Position numbers and translations under genes: made by a program. The notes under the pieces are model-generated. The model ran no database searches and had not been told where the DNA came from. It was given only the letters and a program-made list of their open reading frames with translations. A stretch of DNA of 33,991 bases from a bacterium (GTDB lineage: Bacteria > Ratteibacteria > UBA8468 > B48-G9 > JAFGKM01), in NCBI GenBank assembly GCA_035370465.1, contig DAOOVW010000014.1:1-33991 (forward strand), given 5' to 3'. How positions within the stretch are numbered: position 1 is the first letter of the stretch; every line of letters starts with the position of its first letter. This document shows positions 24,849-33,467 of the stretch, piece after piece.

Positions 24849-26716
24849 ATATTTTCCTCTCTGATATGATATGGAGAGACAACATCCCCATATTTATTTT
24901 TTAAATCAATTAGTTGTTCTTTTTGATTTTCCAGAACATCAAATACAATTTCTGGAATATCTTTTAACCCTTTATAAATCTCAATTACCCTATCAATTTT
25001 TGATATATTATTTGAAACCCTTAAAGAAAATTGTGCTAAGTAATCATTTTCAGTATATTCCTGTGATAAGACATCTTTGAAAAGAAATTTAAGGTCATTA
25101 TATTCAGGAATATATCCAATAGGGGTTTTTATTATTTTTCCTTCATTATGCACCCTTAATTCCATCCATTTTAGCCAGACCCTTTTTGCCTGTTTATCAG
25201 TTAAAAAATTTCCATTTTCATCTTTAAGAAAATAGTTCACTCCAAAAATTTTTGGTATTTTAACAATGTCTTTTTTACCAAATTCAAGGTAATTTTCAAG
25301 ATATTTACCAATTGGAATTGAAATAAAATCCATATTTGCCATAATATTAAATACCCTTACACCTGATTTTCCAAGAGTTGCTGCTGTTGTCTCTGATTCT
25401 AAGGTTCCCCCAATTGTTATTACACCATGTTGCCAGTCAAAACTTTCAAAAACAGGTGGCCATGTATCAGAGTCCCTCCCACCAAAAATAATTCCACTGA
25501 CCTCAACACCTTCTTTATTTTCACCTTCAGGGTCAAAATTTTCAAGAGAATTTAACCTTATAGTGTATCTTGCATTTGGATGTGAAGGAGGTATTTCTTC
25601 TCCTTCTTCATCTTTTTTCCCTTTCCACCATTTACCTGAAAAATTTATTCCTTCATCAGGTATTTCTAATCCACATCCATTCCAGAAAACATTCCCATTT
25701 GAAAGTAAAACATTAGAAAAAATTACTTCTCCTGGTGTCATAAGGGATTTCCATATAAGAGGGTCATCTTTTTCATTGACATCCTGTATAATCCCAAAAA
25801 TTCCTCTTTCAACATTAGCAGCATAAACATTACCATTTCTTTTTTTCAGGTAGGCAATATCATCTCCTATAATTGTTTCTCCTTTTACCATACAAGTAGA
25901 TGTTTTGCCACACATACTCGGAAAAGCACCTAAAAAATATGACTTCCTCCCCTTCCCTTTTACACCCATTATAAACATATGTTCAGCCAGCCATTTTTCT
26001 TTATATGCCTTTCTTATTGCCAAACGAAGAGCAAGTTTTTTCAAACCAACTGTATTTCCTGCATATTGAGTATTAACACTATAAACAGTATCTTCAAGAA
26101 AATCAACATAAATTCTTTTTTTATCAAAATTTTTACTTGTTTTATCTTCAGTTAACTCTCCAGCAGAATGAACATACTTAAAAAAATCAATATCTTCCTT
26201 TTCGGTAAAAACAGAATAAGCAGGTCTATATAAAATATCTTCAGAATGAGCAACATAAGCAGAGTCGGTTAATTGTATTGAATAGATAGAAAATGGGGAA
26301 TTAACAGGACAAAGACAGAGAAAAAGAACATACATTTCTTTCCCTACCATTATATTTTTAAGAAGTTGCATAATTTCTTCATATCCCTTTTCTCTATCAG
26401 TATAATTAAGTAAAGAACCTAATTCCATCCCTTTTGTTACCAGCAACTTTGTATTACCTTTATCTCTTCCCTGGTCATAATATCCATCAAAATGAACAGT
26501 ATGCCCATCTTTTTTTAATTTTATTTCCTCTCCATACTCAATTGCTTTATTCCTTATGTATTCTATATCCTCTTCTGAATCACTTCTTACAAAAACACTG
26601 TCCGGATTACATAGAGAAACAAAATAAGAAATAAAGTCCAGTACTTTTTTATTTTTTACATTACTTAACTTTTCATAATTTTTTTCATTTAGTTTTGCTT
26701 TCAAGTTGTTATCCAT
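24845..26716 (-). CDS. pckG: Phosphoenolpyruvate carboxykinase (GTP)
   Basis: A 623-residue GTP-type PEPCK, which interconverts oxaloacetate and PEP. The start is the ATG at 26716, with AAAGGAG 5 nt before; a TTG six codons upstream would overlap that site. The kinase-1a loop FPSMCGKTSTCM is at 265-276, which carries the Cys characteristic of the GTP class, and the metal-site EHMF and GDDIAYL segments flank it. The C-terminal half has GGRDSDTWPPVFESFDW, close to the substrate loop (PxVxE). Minus-strand promoter TTGACG-N18-TATAAT directly precedes it. Confidence 0.96.
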   Translation of the reverse strand: MDNNLKAKLNEKNYEKLSNVKNKKVLDFISYFVSLCNPDSVFVRSDSEEDIEYIRNKAIEYGEEIKLKKDGHTVHFDGYYDQGRDKGNTKLLVTKGMELGSLLNYTDREKGYEEIMQLLKNIMVGKEMYVLFLCLCPVNSPFSIYSIQLTDSAYVAHSEDILYRPAYSVFTEKEDIDFFKYVHSAGELTEDKTSKNFDKKRIYVDFLEDTVYSVNTQYAGNTVGLKKLALRLAIRKAYKEKWLAEHMFIMGVKGKGRKSYFLGAFPSMCGKTSTCMVKGETIIGDDIAYLKKRNGNVYAANVERGIFGIIQDVNEKDDPLIWKSLMTPGEVIFSNVLLSNGNVFWNGCGLEIPDEGINFSGKWWKGKKDEEGEEIPPSHPNARYTIRLNSLENFDPEGENKEGVEVSGIIFGGRDSDTWPPVFESFDWQHGVITIGGTLESETTAATLGKSGVRVFNIMANMDFISIPIGKYLENYLEFGKKDIVKIPKIFGVNYFLKDENGNFLTDKQAKRVWLKWMELRVHNEGKIIKTPIGYIPEYNDLKFLFKDVLSQEYTENDYLAQFSLRVSNNISKIDRVIEIYKGLKDIPEIVFDVLENQKEQLIDLKNKYGDVVSPYHIREENI

Positions 26717-26736
26717 AGTCTCTCCTTTAACCAATC

Positions 26737-26766
26737 ATTATACCAAATAAAAAAAACACCCGTCAA
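26737..26766 (-). promoter_or_regulatory. Sigma-70 promoter of the pckG-aspC operon
   Basis: On the minus strand TTGACG (26766-26761) and perfect TATAAT (26742-26737) are 18 bp apart. Transcription would start about 14 nt before the ATG, just enough to hold the AAAGGAG ribosome site. Confidence 0.75.
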
Positions 26767-26810
26767 CTTTTTTATGCCATTCTTACATTAGAAGTATAAT
26801 AAAAATTAAG

Positions 26811-26876
26811 CCCCCTCACCTTAATCCCTCGGGCGTAGTCCAACGGGCGAGCCTCGCCCCACCTATCCCTTACCCA
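26811..26876. repeat. Dispersed intergenic repeat, GC-rich block
   Basis: CCCCCTCACCTTAATC (26811-26826) is shared with 32035-32050. It is followed by a GC-rich hairpin core (GGGCGAG at 26845-26851, CTCGCCC at 26853-26859) and by CTATCCCTTACCCAC, whose reverse complement GTGGGTAAGGGATAG recurs (exactly or with one change) at about 27121-27135 and 27220-27235. The base composition is sharply above the surroundings. Confidence 0.6.
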
Positions 26877-27033
26877 CATCTTCTAAAATCCTCCTGGGTA
26901 AAAGGATTCCCTTTGCTCCTATTTTCTTTTATAAAATTGAAAAATACTCACCTTTTTCTTACTTTATCACTTTTCAAATAATACAACAAAGTTTGTGGTA
27001 TATTTTTCAAAATCCACTCTGTTCCTTCATCTT

Positions 27034-27236
27034 CCTTCCTTTGTAAAGGAAGGTTAGGATGGATTTTCCTGTATTTCCTCTTATAAAATCCCCCTAACCC
27101 CCTTTGAAAAGGGGGAACTTATGGGTAAGGGATAGCCCCTTTTTCAAAGGGGGAAATGACGCACCAACTCTGTCTTGCTAATCTTTGCTACCTCAGTCGG
27201 TTTTTCAAAGTGGGAACTTGTGGGTAAGGGATAGCC
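27034..27236. repeat. REPIN-like inverted repeat cluster, copy B
   Basis: Unit 1 is the palindrome CCTTCCTTTGTAAAGGAAGG (27034-27053) with tail TTAGGATGGATTTT. Unit 2, in opposite orientation, is AAAATCCCCCTAACC then CCCCCTTT-GA-AAAGGGGG (27085-27115). The tails TTAGGATGGATTTT and AAAATCCCCCTAA are near reverse complements, so the two units form a head-to-head pair, as in REPIN elements. A third hairpin (CCCCTTT...AAAGGGG, 27136-27152) and the block ACGCACCAACTCTG (27159-27172) also found at 128-141 follow. There is no gene between 26735 and 27348. Confidence 0.75.
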
Positions 27237-27311
27237 ACAGGAGATAGGAAAGAGAATGAAGTTATACTTACATGTATGATTTAAAATTGATATTTCATAT
27301 AATTTTTTTCC

Positions 27312-27340
27312 TTTACCCAGTTTTTAAAATATGATATAAA
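27312..27340 (+). promoter_or_regulatory. Promoter of the LOG-family gene, with a leaderless start
   Basis: TTTACC (27312-27317), 17-bp spacer, TATAAA (27335-27340). The ATG at 27349 begins 8 nt after the -10 box, and no Shine-Dalgarno sequence is present, so the mRNA would have essentially no leader. Confidence 0.55.
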
Positions 27341-27348
27341 ATTATAGT

Positions 27349-27846
27349 ATGAAAAAGATAATTGCTGTTTGTGGAAGTAATGAAGGTGATGAAAACTTAA
27401 ATTCAGATGTTCTTGAAATAGCAGAAGAAGTTGGTTTTTTAATTGCAAAAAATGGTGGTATTCTTATTTGTGGTGGGTTAGGTGGTGTTATGGAAGCATC
27501 TGCAAAAGGAGCAAAAAAAGGTGGTGGAATAACTGTTGGTATCATGCCATGGAAAAAAGACAAAGCAAATAAATATATTGATATTCCAATTGAAACAAAT
27601 CTTGGCTTTTATAGGAACTCTATAATTGTCAATTCAGCAGATAGTGTAATAGGAATTTGTGGTAGATGGGGGACTTTAAATGAAATTTCAATGGCAATTG
27701 CTCTTGGAAAACCAACAATTTTAATTTCCACAAGTGGTGGAATATGTGAATTATTTTCAGATAAAGAAGTTCTCAAAAACTTTAAAACCAAACCCAAAAT
27801 AGCAAAATCCCCACAAGAGGCAGTTAACCTTGCTTTCTCTCTATAA
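27349..27846 (+). CDS. SLOG/LOG-family nucleotide-binding protein (TIGR00725-like)
   Basis: A 165-residue Rossmann-like protein. The N-terminus AVCGSNEGDE and the loop ICGGLGGVMEASAKGAKKGGG (near residues 39-59) form the nucleotide-phosphate site; the second motif is CGRWGTLNEIS, in place of GGxGTxxE of cytokinin-activating LOG enzymes. This points to the TIGR00725 branch, whose substrate is unknown; the missing GG suggests that 5'-monophosphate phosphoribohydrolase activity should not be assumed. It stands alone, convergent with the ABC permease gene, with a 1-nt gap and no visible terminator. Confidence 0.8.
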   Translation: MKKIIAVCGSNEGDENLNSDVLEIAEEVGFLIAKNGGILICGGLGGVMEASAKGAKKGGGITVGIMPWKKDKANKYIDIPIETNLGFYRNSIIVNSADSVIGICGRWGTLNEISMAIALGKPTILISTSGGICELFSDKEVLKNFKTKPKIAKSPQEAVNLAFSL

Positions 27847-27847
27847 C

Positions 27848-29503
27848 TTAACCGAATTTAAAAAATTCACCAAACCTTACTTTTGTTATTTTTGAAGATA
27901 TGACAATGCAGACAGAAATTATTATCATCCCTAAAACACCAAGCGCACATGCAACATAAGGACCATCTGTTACCCTTCCTGCAAGTGTATATATAACTTT
28001 TGCAACAGGATAAAATTTTTCTCTTATTGCCAAAATTAAACTACTGCTCACTTCCATAAATGAAAAAGCAAAAACAAAAATACAACCAGCAAATAATCCC
28101 GGACTTACAAGAGGTAAAGTTATTTTTTTAAATGTGGTATTATTTGTTGCTCCCAATGAATATGATGCCTGTTCCATTTCTTCCCCTATAAGTTGAAATG
28201 ATGAAAATGTTGACCTGACAATAAAAGGAAGTCGTCTTATACTATAACTTATTATGAGTAAAAAATAAGGATTATGTCGTGGGTCAATTATTGTATTTGA
28301 AAAACAGGCAAAATATCCAAAAGCAATTATAATACCAGGAATAACTATTGGAAGCATAACAAGTAAATCAAGTAATTGCTTTCCTTTAAAATTTTCTCTT
28401 GCCAAAAAATATCCAATGGTAAATCCAAGAACTGCGTCAATTAAAGCAGCGGAAGAACTCAAAAATAAACTATTAAAAATTCCTGTTGTTGTTAAATGGT
28501 GTGTAAAAACAGTTTTATAAAATTCACCAGTATATTCTGATGGAAAAATTGTAAAAAACCATTTTTTAGCAAATGAGTTCAAAATTATTCCTACATGTGG
28601 AGTTAAACTAAAAAGAAGAAGTAATATAGTCAGGAAATAAAATACTTTCCCTTTTCTATCTAAATTTTTTCCACTTTCTAATCTTTTAATCCTTCCAGAT
28701 ACATAAGGTGTTTTTTCTATATATTTTTTTGTTAAAACAAATAATAATAGAGTTATAAATGTAATTATAAGAACAAGAGCATATCCAACAGGATTTGTAT
28801 TTATATCATTTATATGATTGAAAACCTGAATAGATATAAGATTTGTATAATCAAACACAAGAGGAGTCCCGAGGTCTGTTAATGACCATATAAATATAAT
28901 TGAAGAAGCAGCAAAATAACCGGGAAGAAATAAAGGAAATGTAATTTTTCTAAATGTTTGCAAGAAATTCGCTCCCAAATTATATGATGCTTCTTCACAT
29001 TCAATATCAAAATTACTTAATGTAGTGGAAATATTCAGAAACATTATTGGATAAAGATGAAGTGTTTGAAGAATTACAATTCCTGCAAAACCCGTTCCAA
29101 TCCATGAGATTGGATTTTTCAAAATACCATACTTAATTAAAATTAAATTCAAAGAACCAAACCTTGAAAGAATTTGTCTTATCCCAAGCGCTCCTACAAA
29201 AGGAGTTGCAATAAGTGGAAGGAAAAAGGCAATTCTTAAAAAATTCTTTGCTTTAAAATTATATTTATAAAAGAAAAACGCTAAAGGAATACCAATTATA
29301 CTCGTCAGAAAAACAACTATTATACCCAAAGAAAAACTTTTTATAAGTGAAGTTCTTAAAATATAATTTCCAATTGATGCCTTCAAAATTTCAAGAGTAA
29401 ATTTATTATCCACAATAAAACTTTGAGAGATAATATAAGAAAGAGGATAAATTAAAAAAAGAATTAAAAATATAAAATTAAAAATATAAATAGTTTTTTT
29501 CAT
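27848..29503 (-). CDS. ABC importer permease with two fused transmembrane domains (ferric iron/thiamine/polyamine type)
   Basis: A 551-residue membrane protein with about 12 helices in two repeated BPD_transp_1 halves. Each half has an EAA loop that contacts the ATPase: EEASYNLGANFLQTFRKITFPL near 170-191 and EQASYSLGATNNTTFKKITLPL near 440-465. Fused two-domain permeases are typical of FbpB (iron), ThiP (thiamine) and 2-aminoethylphosphonate importers. It overlaps the ATPase gene by 4 nt and is the third gene of the binding protein-ATPase-permease operon. Confidence 0.9.
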   Translation of the reverse strand: MKKTIYIFNFIFLILFLIYPLSYIISQSFIVDNKFTLEILKASIGNYILRTSLIKSFSLGIIVVFLTSIIGIPLAFFFYKYNFKAKNFLRIAFFLPLIATPFVGALGIRQILSRFGSLNLILIKYGILKNPISWIGTGFAGIVILQTLHLYPIMFLNISTTLSNFDIECEEASYNLGANFLQTFRKITFPLFLPGYFAASSIIFIWSLTDLGTPLVFDYTNLISIQVFNHINDINTNPVGYALVLIITFITLLLFVLTKKYIEKTPYVSGRIKRLESGKNLDRKGKVFYFLTILLLLFSLTPHVGIILNSFAKKWFFTIFPSEYTGEFYKTVFTHHLTTTGIFNSLFLSSSAALIDAVLGFTIGYFLARENFKGKQLLDLLVMLPIVIPGIIIAFGYFACFSNTIIDPRHNPYFLLIISYSIRRLPFIVRSTFSSFQLIGEEMEQASYSLGATNNTTFKKITLPLVSPGLFAGCIFVFAFSFMEVSSSLILAIREKFYPVAKVIYTLAGRVTDGPYVACALGVLGMIIISVCIVISSKITKVRFGEFFKFG

Positions 29504-30552
29504 TTTTCAAAAACCATAAATTTTTTTACTGAGAAGGAAATTTTTTCTCCAATTTGTAAATCAGTGAAATTTTCAACTAAAACACATATAATAAAATTAT
29601 TTCCTTTTTTTGTTTTAAGAGAGACCCGCGTTATTTCTCCTAAATACTCAAAATCAGTTATTTTACCTTCAATTAGATTTTCTTTTCCTGAAAAAGATAT
29701 AAATTCTGGTCTAAAACCCAAAGTAATATTGTCTCCCCTCTTGAAATTAGAAAAATTAGAAACAACAAAATCCCCTTCTTCTGTCTCAACAAAAATTTCC
29801 TTCGCTTTTTCTTCTTTAACTTTGCCATCAATAAAATTCACCTCTCCTATAAAAGAAGCAACTGACCTATTTATCGGATTTAAGTAAATATTTAGCGGTG
29901 TATCTATCTGAACAATTTTCCCTTCATCCATAATAGCAATTCTTGTTGCAAGAGACATTGCTTCTTTCTGGTCATGTGTAACATAAATCATTGTTGTAGA
30001 TGTTTCCTTTTGTATTCTTTTTATTTCTCTTCTTAAACTTTCTCTTAATTTTGTATCAAGATTACTTAATGGTTCATCTAAAAGTAAAACTTTTGGTTCA
30101 ATTACAAGCGCTCTTGCAAGTGCTACTCTTTGTTGTTGACCACCTGATATTTGATATGGGTAAAGGTCTTTTACATTTTCTAATTTAGTTATTTTTATTA
30201 TTTCATCCACTTTCTTATCAATAAATTCTTTCCCACGATTTCTTATTTCCAGTCCATATGCAATATTATGATAAACAGTCATATGTGGCCATAGAGCATA
30301 ATTTTGGAAAACCATACCTATTTTCCTTTTGCTTGGATGTAAATTAGTTATATCAGTGTTTTCAAGTAAAATTTTCCCTTTATCAGCCACTTCAAATCCA
30401 GTAATTATCCTCAGAAGTGTTGTCTTACCACAACCAGATGAACCAAGAATAAAAAAAAGTTCTCCTTTTTCAACAGAAAAATTTATATCTTTTAAGACCT
30501 TATTCCCTCCAAAACTTTTTTCAATATTTTTAACAACTAAAATTTCATTCAT
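29500..30552 (-). CDS. ABC importer ATP-binding protein (FbpC/PotA-like)
   Basis: A 350-residue ATPase. Walker A is GSSGCGKT (37-44), the Q-loop is FQNYALWPH (82-90), the signature ISGGQQQR spans 135-142, Walker B is VLLLDEP (155-161), and the H-loop is YVTHDQKEA (about 197). The C-terminal third (about 270-350) is a TOBE-like regulatory domain, as in the CUT1/MOI families. The ribosome site is AAGAGGA, 11 nt or less before the ATG. It starts 5 nt after the binding-protein stop and overlaps the permease by 4 nt. Confidence 0.95.
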   Translation of the reverse strand: MNEILVVKNIEKSFGGNKVLKDINFSVEKGELFFILGSSGCGKTTLLRIITGFEVADKGKILLENTDITNLHPSKRKIGMVFQNYALWPHMTVYHNIAYGLEIRNRGKEFIDKKVDEIIKITKLENVKDLYPYQISGGQQQRVALARALVIEPKVLLLDEPLSNLDTKLRESLRREIKRIQKETSTTMIYVTHDQKEAMSLATRIAIMDEGKIVQIDTPLNIYLNPINRSVASFIGEVNFIDGKVKEEKAKEIFVETEEGDFVVSNFSNFKRGDNITLGFRPEFISFSGKENLIEGKITDFEYLGEITRVSLKTKKGNNFIICVLVENFTDLQIGEKISFSVKKFMVFEK

Positions 30553-30557
30553 AATTA

Positions 30558-31880
30558 TTATATCCTCTTTTCTTTTATAATACCCTTATATTTTTTTATT
30601 GAAAAATTCAACCACTCATTTATATATTGATTTCTAAATATAGAATTATTCCAGTTGAACCATAACAATTTTTGTTCCTCTTCCTCAAAAGGTATCTGAA
30701 AAAAAATTCTTTTAAGAGAATTATTTTCTGAATCCTTTACAATTTTCCATGCTTTTTTAAGGTAAGGATGACAATCAATAGCAAAACATCCTATCATATC
30801 ATTTAAAACATCCCATCTTTTTGTTGCAAGAATAAAATTATATTTTATTGTTTGTCCTGATTTATAAGGATTTATATATTTATTTTTCAAATCAGGATGA
30901 TTATAAACATCCGGGAGAATACTAAATCTATTCAAAGAATATTTTTTAGGACCAAATTCTTTACCTTTTTCAAGCATCCAGAGAAGTTGCCCTTCATAAG
31001 AAAGAAGAAAATTTATAAACTTTTTTGCTACTTCCATATTTGGGGCTCCTTTTAAAATACCAATAGCATCAGGATTTATAACTGTAAGATTTTCTGGAAA
31101 GAAAAAACCCAAATTTTCTTCCCCATTTATTTCAATTTGAGAAAGAGCATAAGAATCAATACATAAAGAAACAGCAACTTCTCCAATTGAAGTATCCTTG
31201 GCAATCTGGGCAGCAGAAGAAGAAAATGTTTTTGTATTTCCAGCAATAGCAAGTATTGTCTCCCATCCCTCTTTCCAACCATATGCCTGTAAAATTATCT
31301 CGTACATCATATGCATACTTCCACTATGTCTTGGGTCAGCGGCACCAACAAGAGAAAAATATTCTTTCCTGCCAAGGTCTTTCCATGTCTTTGGAATAGG
31401 TAATGAGAAATACTCAAGAACCTTTTTATTATATAAAATTCCAAATCCACTTAAAACAACCCCATACCAGTAAAAATCCTTATCATAATTTGGAACTCCT
31501 GCACACATTTGGGGTATTTTTTTAAGTATTTGAGAAGGAACTTTATATTTTTCAAGATACCCTAATTCCTTTAACCTTAAATATGGGTCCATTCCTCCAC
31601 CAAAAAATATGTCAATTTCAATACCAGTAGGGTTTTTTTTAAAAAGTGATTCAACAAATTTCAGGTCATCAGAAGTTCCACCCTGGTCAATCCATTCAAT
31701 TTTTACTTTTTCACCATAATTTTTTAAATACCATTTTTCAAATGCATCTGAAACTTCTATTTGAACTCCCTCCCAATGTGGAGAAATAATAACAAGTTTT
31801 TCATCTCCAATCAGGTCAAAGGAAATAATCATAAAAAATAAAAGAAAAATTCTAATGTATTTTTTGTATTTTGATTTCAT
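30558..31880 (-). CDS. ABC importer extracellular solute-binding protein
   Basis: A 440-residue exported protein with a signal peptide (about residues 1-26) and no lipobox, so it is probably periplasmic rather than a lipoprotein. The mature start EKLVIISPHWEGVQIEVSDAF and GVVLSGFGILYNKKVL are typical of family 1/6 binding proteins (the Fe3+/AfuA, thiamine and phosphonate groups). The ligand is undetermined; the pairing with a fused permease fits iron, thiamine or 2-aminoethylphosphonate. It is the first gene of the operon. A weak promoter (TTGTCA, 17 bp, TTAAGT) lies at 31900-31928 on the minus strand. Confidence 0.88.
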   Translation of the reverse strand: MKSKYKKYIRIFLLFFMIISFDLIGDEKLVIISPHWEGVQIEVSDAFEKWYLKNYGEKVKIEWIDQGGTSDDLKFVESLFKKNPTGIEIDIFFGGGMDPYLRLKELGYLEKYKVPSQILKKIPQMCAGVPNYDKDFYWYGVVLSGFGILYNKKVLEYFSLPIPKTWKDLGRKEYFSLVGAADPRHSGSMHMMYEIILQAYGWKEGWETILAIAGNTKTFSSSAAQIAKDTSIGEVAVSLCIDSYALSQIEINGEENLGFFFPENLTVINPDAIGILKGAPNMEVAKKFINFLLSYEGQLLWMLEKGKEFGPKKYSLNRFSILPDVYNHPDLKNKYINPYKSGQTIKYNFILATKRWDVLNDMIGCFAIDCHPYLKKAWKIVKDSENNSLKRIFFQIPFEEEEQKLLWFNWNNSIFRNQYINEWLNFSIKKYKGIIKEKRI

Positions 31881-31930
31881 TTTTAAGCCCTAACACATAA
31901 CTTAAGTCCTTTTATATTTTAGTGACAAAA

Positions 31931-31958
31931 GCCTGTCTGCGTACGGATACGCACAGGC
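31931..31958. repeat. Bulged hairpin in the spacer before the ABC operon
   Basis: GCCTG-(tc)-TGCGTA, loop CGGA, TACGCA-CAGGC forms an 11-bp stem with a 2-nt bulge. A second small inverted repeat, TCCGC with GCGGA, follows near 32000-32020. The sequence is GC-rich against an AT-rich background. Confidence 0.5.
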
Positions 31959-32034
31959 AGGTACTAAGGCACAAAGGTACAAATCGCGTATTTTAGCGTC
32001 CGCTTCGCTTTGTGGCGGATTTAAGTCAACATTT

Positions 32035-32084
32035 CCCCCTCACCTTAATCCTCTCCCCACAGGGGAGAGGGCGGGGTGAGGGGG
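32035..32084. repeat. GC-rich palindromic repeat (REP-like)
   Basis: CCCCCTCACC at the left and GGTGAGGGGG at the right are exact reverse complements; inside, CCTCTCCCC pairs with GGGGAGAGG around ACA. The whole can fold into one long stem. The left 16 nt also occur at 26811-26826. This type of CCCTCACCCTAACCCTCTCCCC palindrome is found in many unrelated bacterial genomes. Confidence 0.7.
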
Positions 32085-32173
32085 CCCTTTTGTGCTTTTA
32101 AATTAATGTGGTTGAATAAGTATTTAAATCCCAACATTATAACTGGGTTCTTATTTACAAAGAGGAGAAAATA

Positions 32174-32980
32174 CTATTCAACATAATTACCAATCTCACT
32201 TTTAACATAATTTTTCAGTATCCCAATTCCCTCAATCTCAACCTCAACAATGTCTCCATCCCTCAAAAATACAGGTTGTTCTCTTGCATATCCAACTCCT
32301 GATGGAGTACCTGTCATTATAACTGTTCCTGGCAGAAGTGTAAATTGCTTTGATAAATAACTGACAACTTCAAAAGGTGAAAATATCATATATGAACTAT
32401 TTGAGTCCTGCATAACTTTTCCATTAACTCTTGACTGTATTCTTAAATTATCTGGATTGACTTCTGTTTCTATCCATGGACCAATAGGGCAAAATGTATC
32501 AAATGATTTACCTCTTGCCCATTGTTTATCCCTCTTAAATTGACAGTCCCTCGCACTTACATCATTTCCACATGTATATCCAAAAATGTAATTTCTAACT
32601 TCCTTTTCAGATACATTTTTTGCTCTTTTGCCAATAATTATGCATAACTCAGCTTCATAATCAACATAATCAGGAGCAACAGAAGGTAAAAATATTGGGG
32701 ATAGATGACCTGTTATTGAAGTTGTTGCTTTTAAAAATATGACTGGTTCTTCTGGTAAATCCATTTTGCTTTCTTGGGCATGTTCCTTATAATTAAGTCC
32801 AAGTGCAATAATATTTGGCGGAAAAACAGGGGGCAGGAATTTAATTTCTTCAATATTTACTCTTTCACCTGTTTCCTCAAAATCATCAATAAATGGTTGC
32901 CATTTAATAACTTCAATAAAATCACCTTTGTAAATTCCATAATTTTCTTTATTATTTTTCAAGAATTTTACAATTTTCAT
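32174..32980 (-). CDS. Fumarylacetoacetate hydrolase (FAH) family protein
   Basis: A 268-residue FAH-fold enzyme from the ATG at 32980, which has AAGGGG just upstream; an earlier in-frame start 20 codons upstream adds an unconserved extension. The metal-site residues are Glu109 and Glu111 (DYEAELCII) and Asp140 (CGNDVSARD). Other hallmarks are GLNYKEHAQE (61-70), KSFDTFCPIGPW and TGTPSGVG near the C-terminus. The family includes 2-keto-acid hydratases, decarboxylases and acylpyruvases; the gene stands alone, so no substrate can be given. Confidence 0.9.
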   Translation of the reverse strand: MKIVKFLKNNKENYGIYKGDFIEVIKWQPFIDDFEETGERVNIEEIKFLPPVFPPNIIALGLNYKEHAQESKMDLPEEPVIFLKATTSITGHLSPIFLPSVAPDYVDYEAELCIIIGKRAKNVSEKEVRNYIFGYTCGNDVSARDCQFKRDKQWARGKSFDTFCPIGPWIETEVNPDNLRIQSRVNGKVMQDSNSSYMIFSPFEVVSYLSKQFTLLPGTVIMTGTPSGVGYAREQPVFLRDGDIVEVEIEGIGILKNYVKSEIGNYVE

Positions 32981-33010
32981 TTTCCCCTTCTTTTCCAAAC
33001 AATTATCAAA

Positions 33011-33040
33011 ATTATCTGAGAATTTATATGTTTTTACCAA
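33011..33040 (-). promoter_or_regulatory. Possible promoter of the FAH-family gene
   Basis: On the minus strand TTGGTA (33040-33035), 18 bp, GATAAT (33016-33011), about 30 nt upstream of the chosen ATG. It also supports the internal ATG as the start. Confidence 0.4.
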
Positions 33041-33060
33041 CTTTCTTTTTTCTTTCTATC

Positions 33061-33140
33061 CCTTCCTTTGGTAAAGGAAGGTTGAGATGGATTTCTCTAT
33101 ATAAACTCACACTTTCTCTCAAAAAAATCCCCCTATTCCT
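33061..33140. repeat. REPIN-like repeat, copy C
   Basis: CCTTCCTTT-GGT-AAAGGAAGG (33061-33081) with tail TTGAGATGGATTT, then about 27 nt later AAAAATCCCCCTATTCCTCCC (from 33123) in the opposite orientation. The layout equals that of copy B, with the second unit decayed. The rest of 33141-33235 is AT-rich with nothing visible. Confidence 0.65.
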
Positions 33141-33238
33141 CCCACCTACCACCTTGTAAAATCTTATCACTTTTTTGTATAAATTCAAATTTTTATATTA
33201 TTTTTTATTATTTCATCAGGTATATAATATCAGAAAAC

Positions 33239-33267
33239 TTGACTATAAGAGGATAAAAAAATAAAAT
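33239..33267 (+). promoter_or_regulatory. Promoter of the tRNA-Arg gene
   Basis: TTGACT (33239-33244), 17 bp, TAAAAT (33262-33267), placing the transcription start just before the mature tRNA at 33281. Confidence 0.65.
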
Positions 33268-33280
33268 ATATAAGGAAAAA

Positions 33281-33354
33281 GCGCCTGTAGCTCAACAGGA
33301 TAGAGCATCTGCCTTCTAAGCAGGTGGTTGCGCGTTCGAGTCGCGCCAGGCGCA
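33281..33354 (+). tRNA. tRNA-Arg (anticodon UCU)
   Basis: A complete cloverleaf of 74 nt. The acceptor GCGCCTG pairs with CAGGCGC; the D-arm is GCTC/GAGC; the anticodon loop CTTCTAA shows TCT at 33315-33317, reading AGA and AGG; the T-arm is GCGCG-TTCGAGT-CGCGC. The discriminator base is A. The CCA end is not encoded (AATTT follows), so CCA is added by the nucleotidyltransferase. AGA is a common arginine codon in this AT-rich genome. Confidence 0.97.
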
Positions 33355-33467
33355 ATTTTTAGACCATCCCGCCTACTGGTAAAAAGATTGATAAATACTC
33401 AATTGTCTATATTAACTTACAATATATTAAAATATATCAATTAAAAAACTATTTTATCCATTACACC

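Noticed and set aside
26811..27236. CRISPR array in the repeat-rich spacer
   Set aside because: The repeats are few, differ in length and orientation, and are not separated by uniform spacers; no cas gene is nearby.
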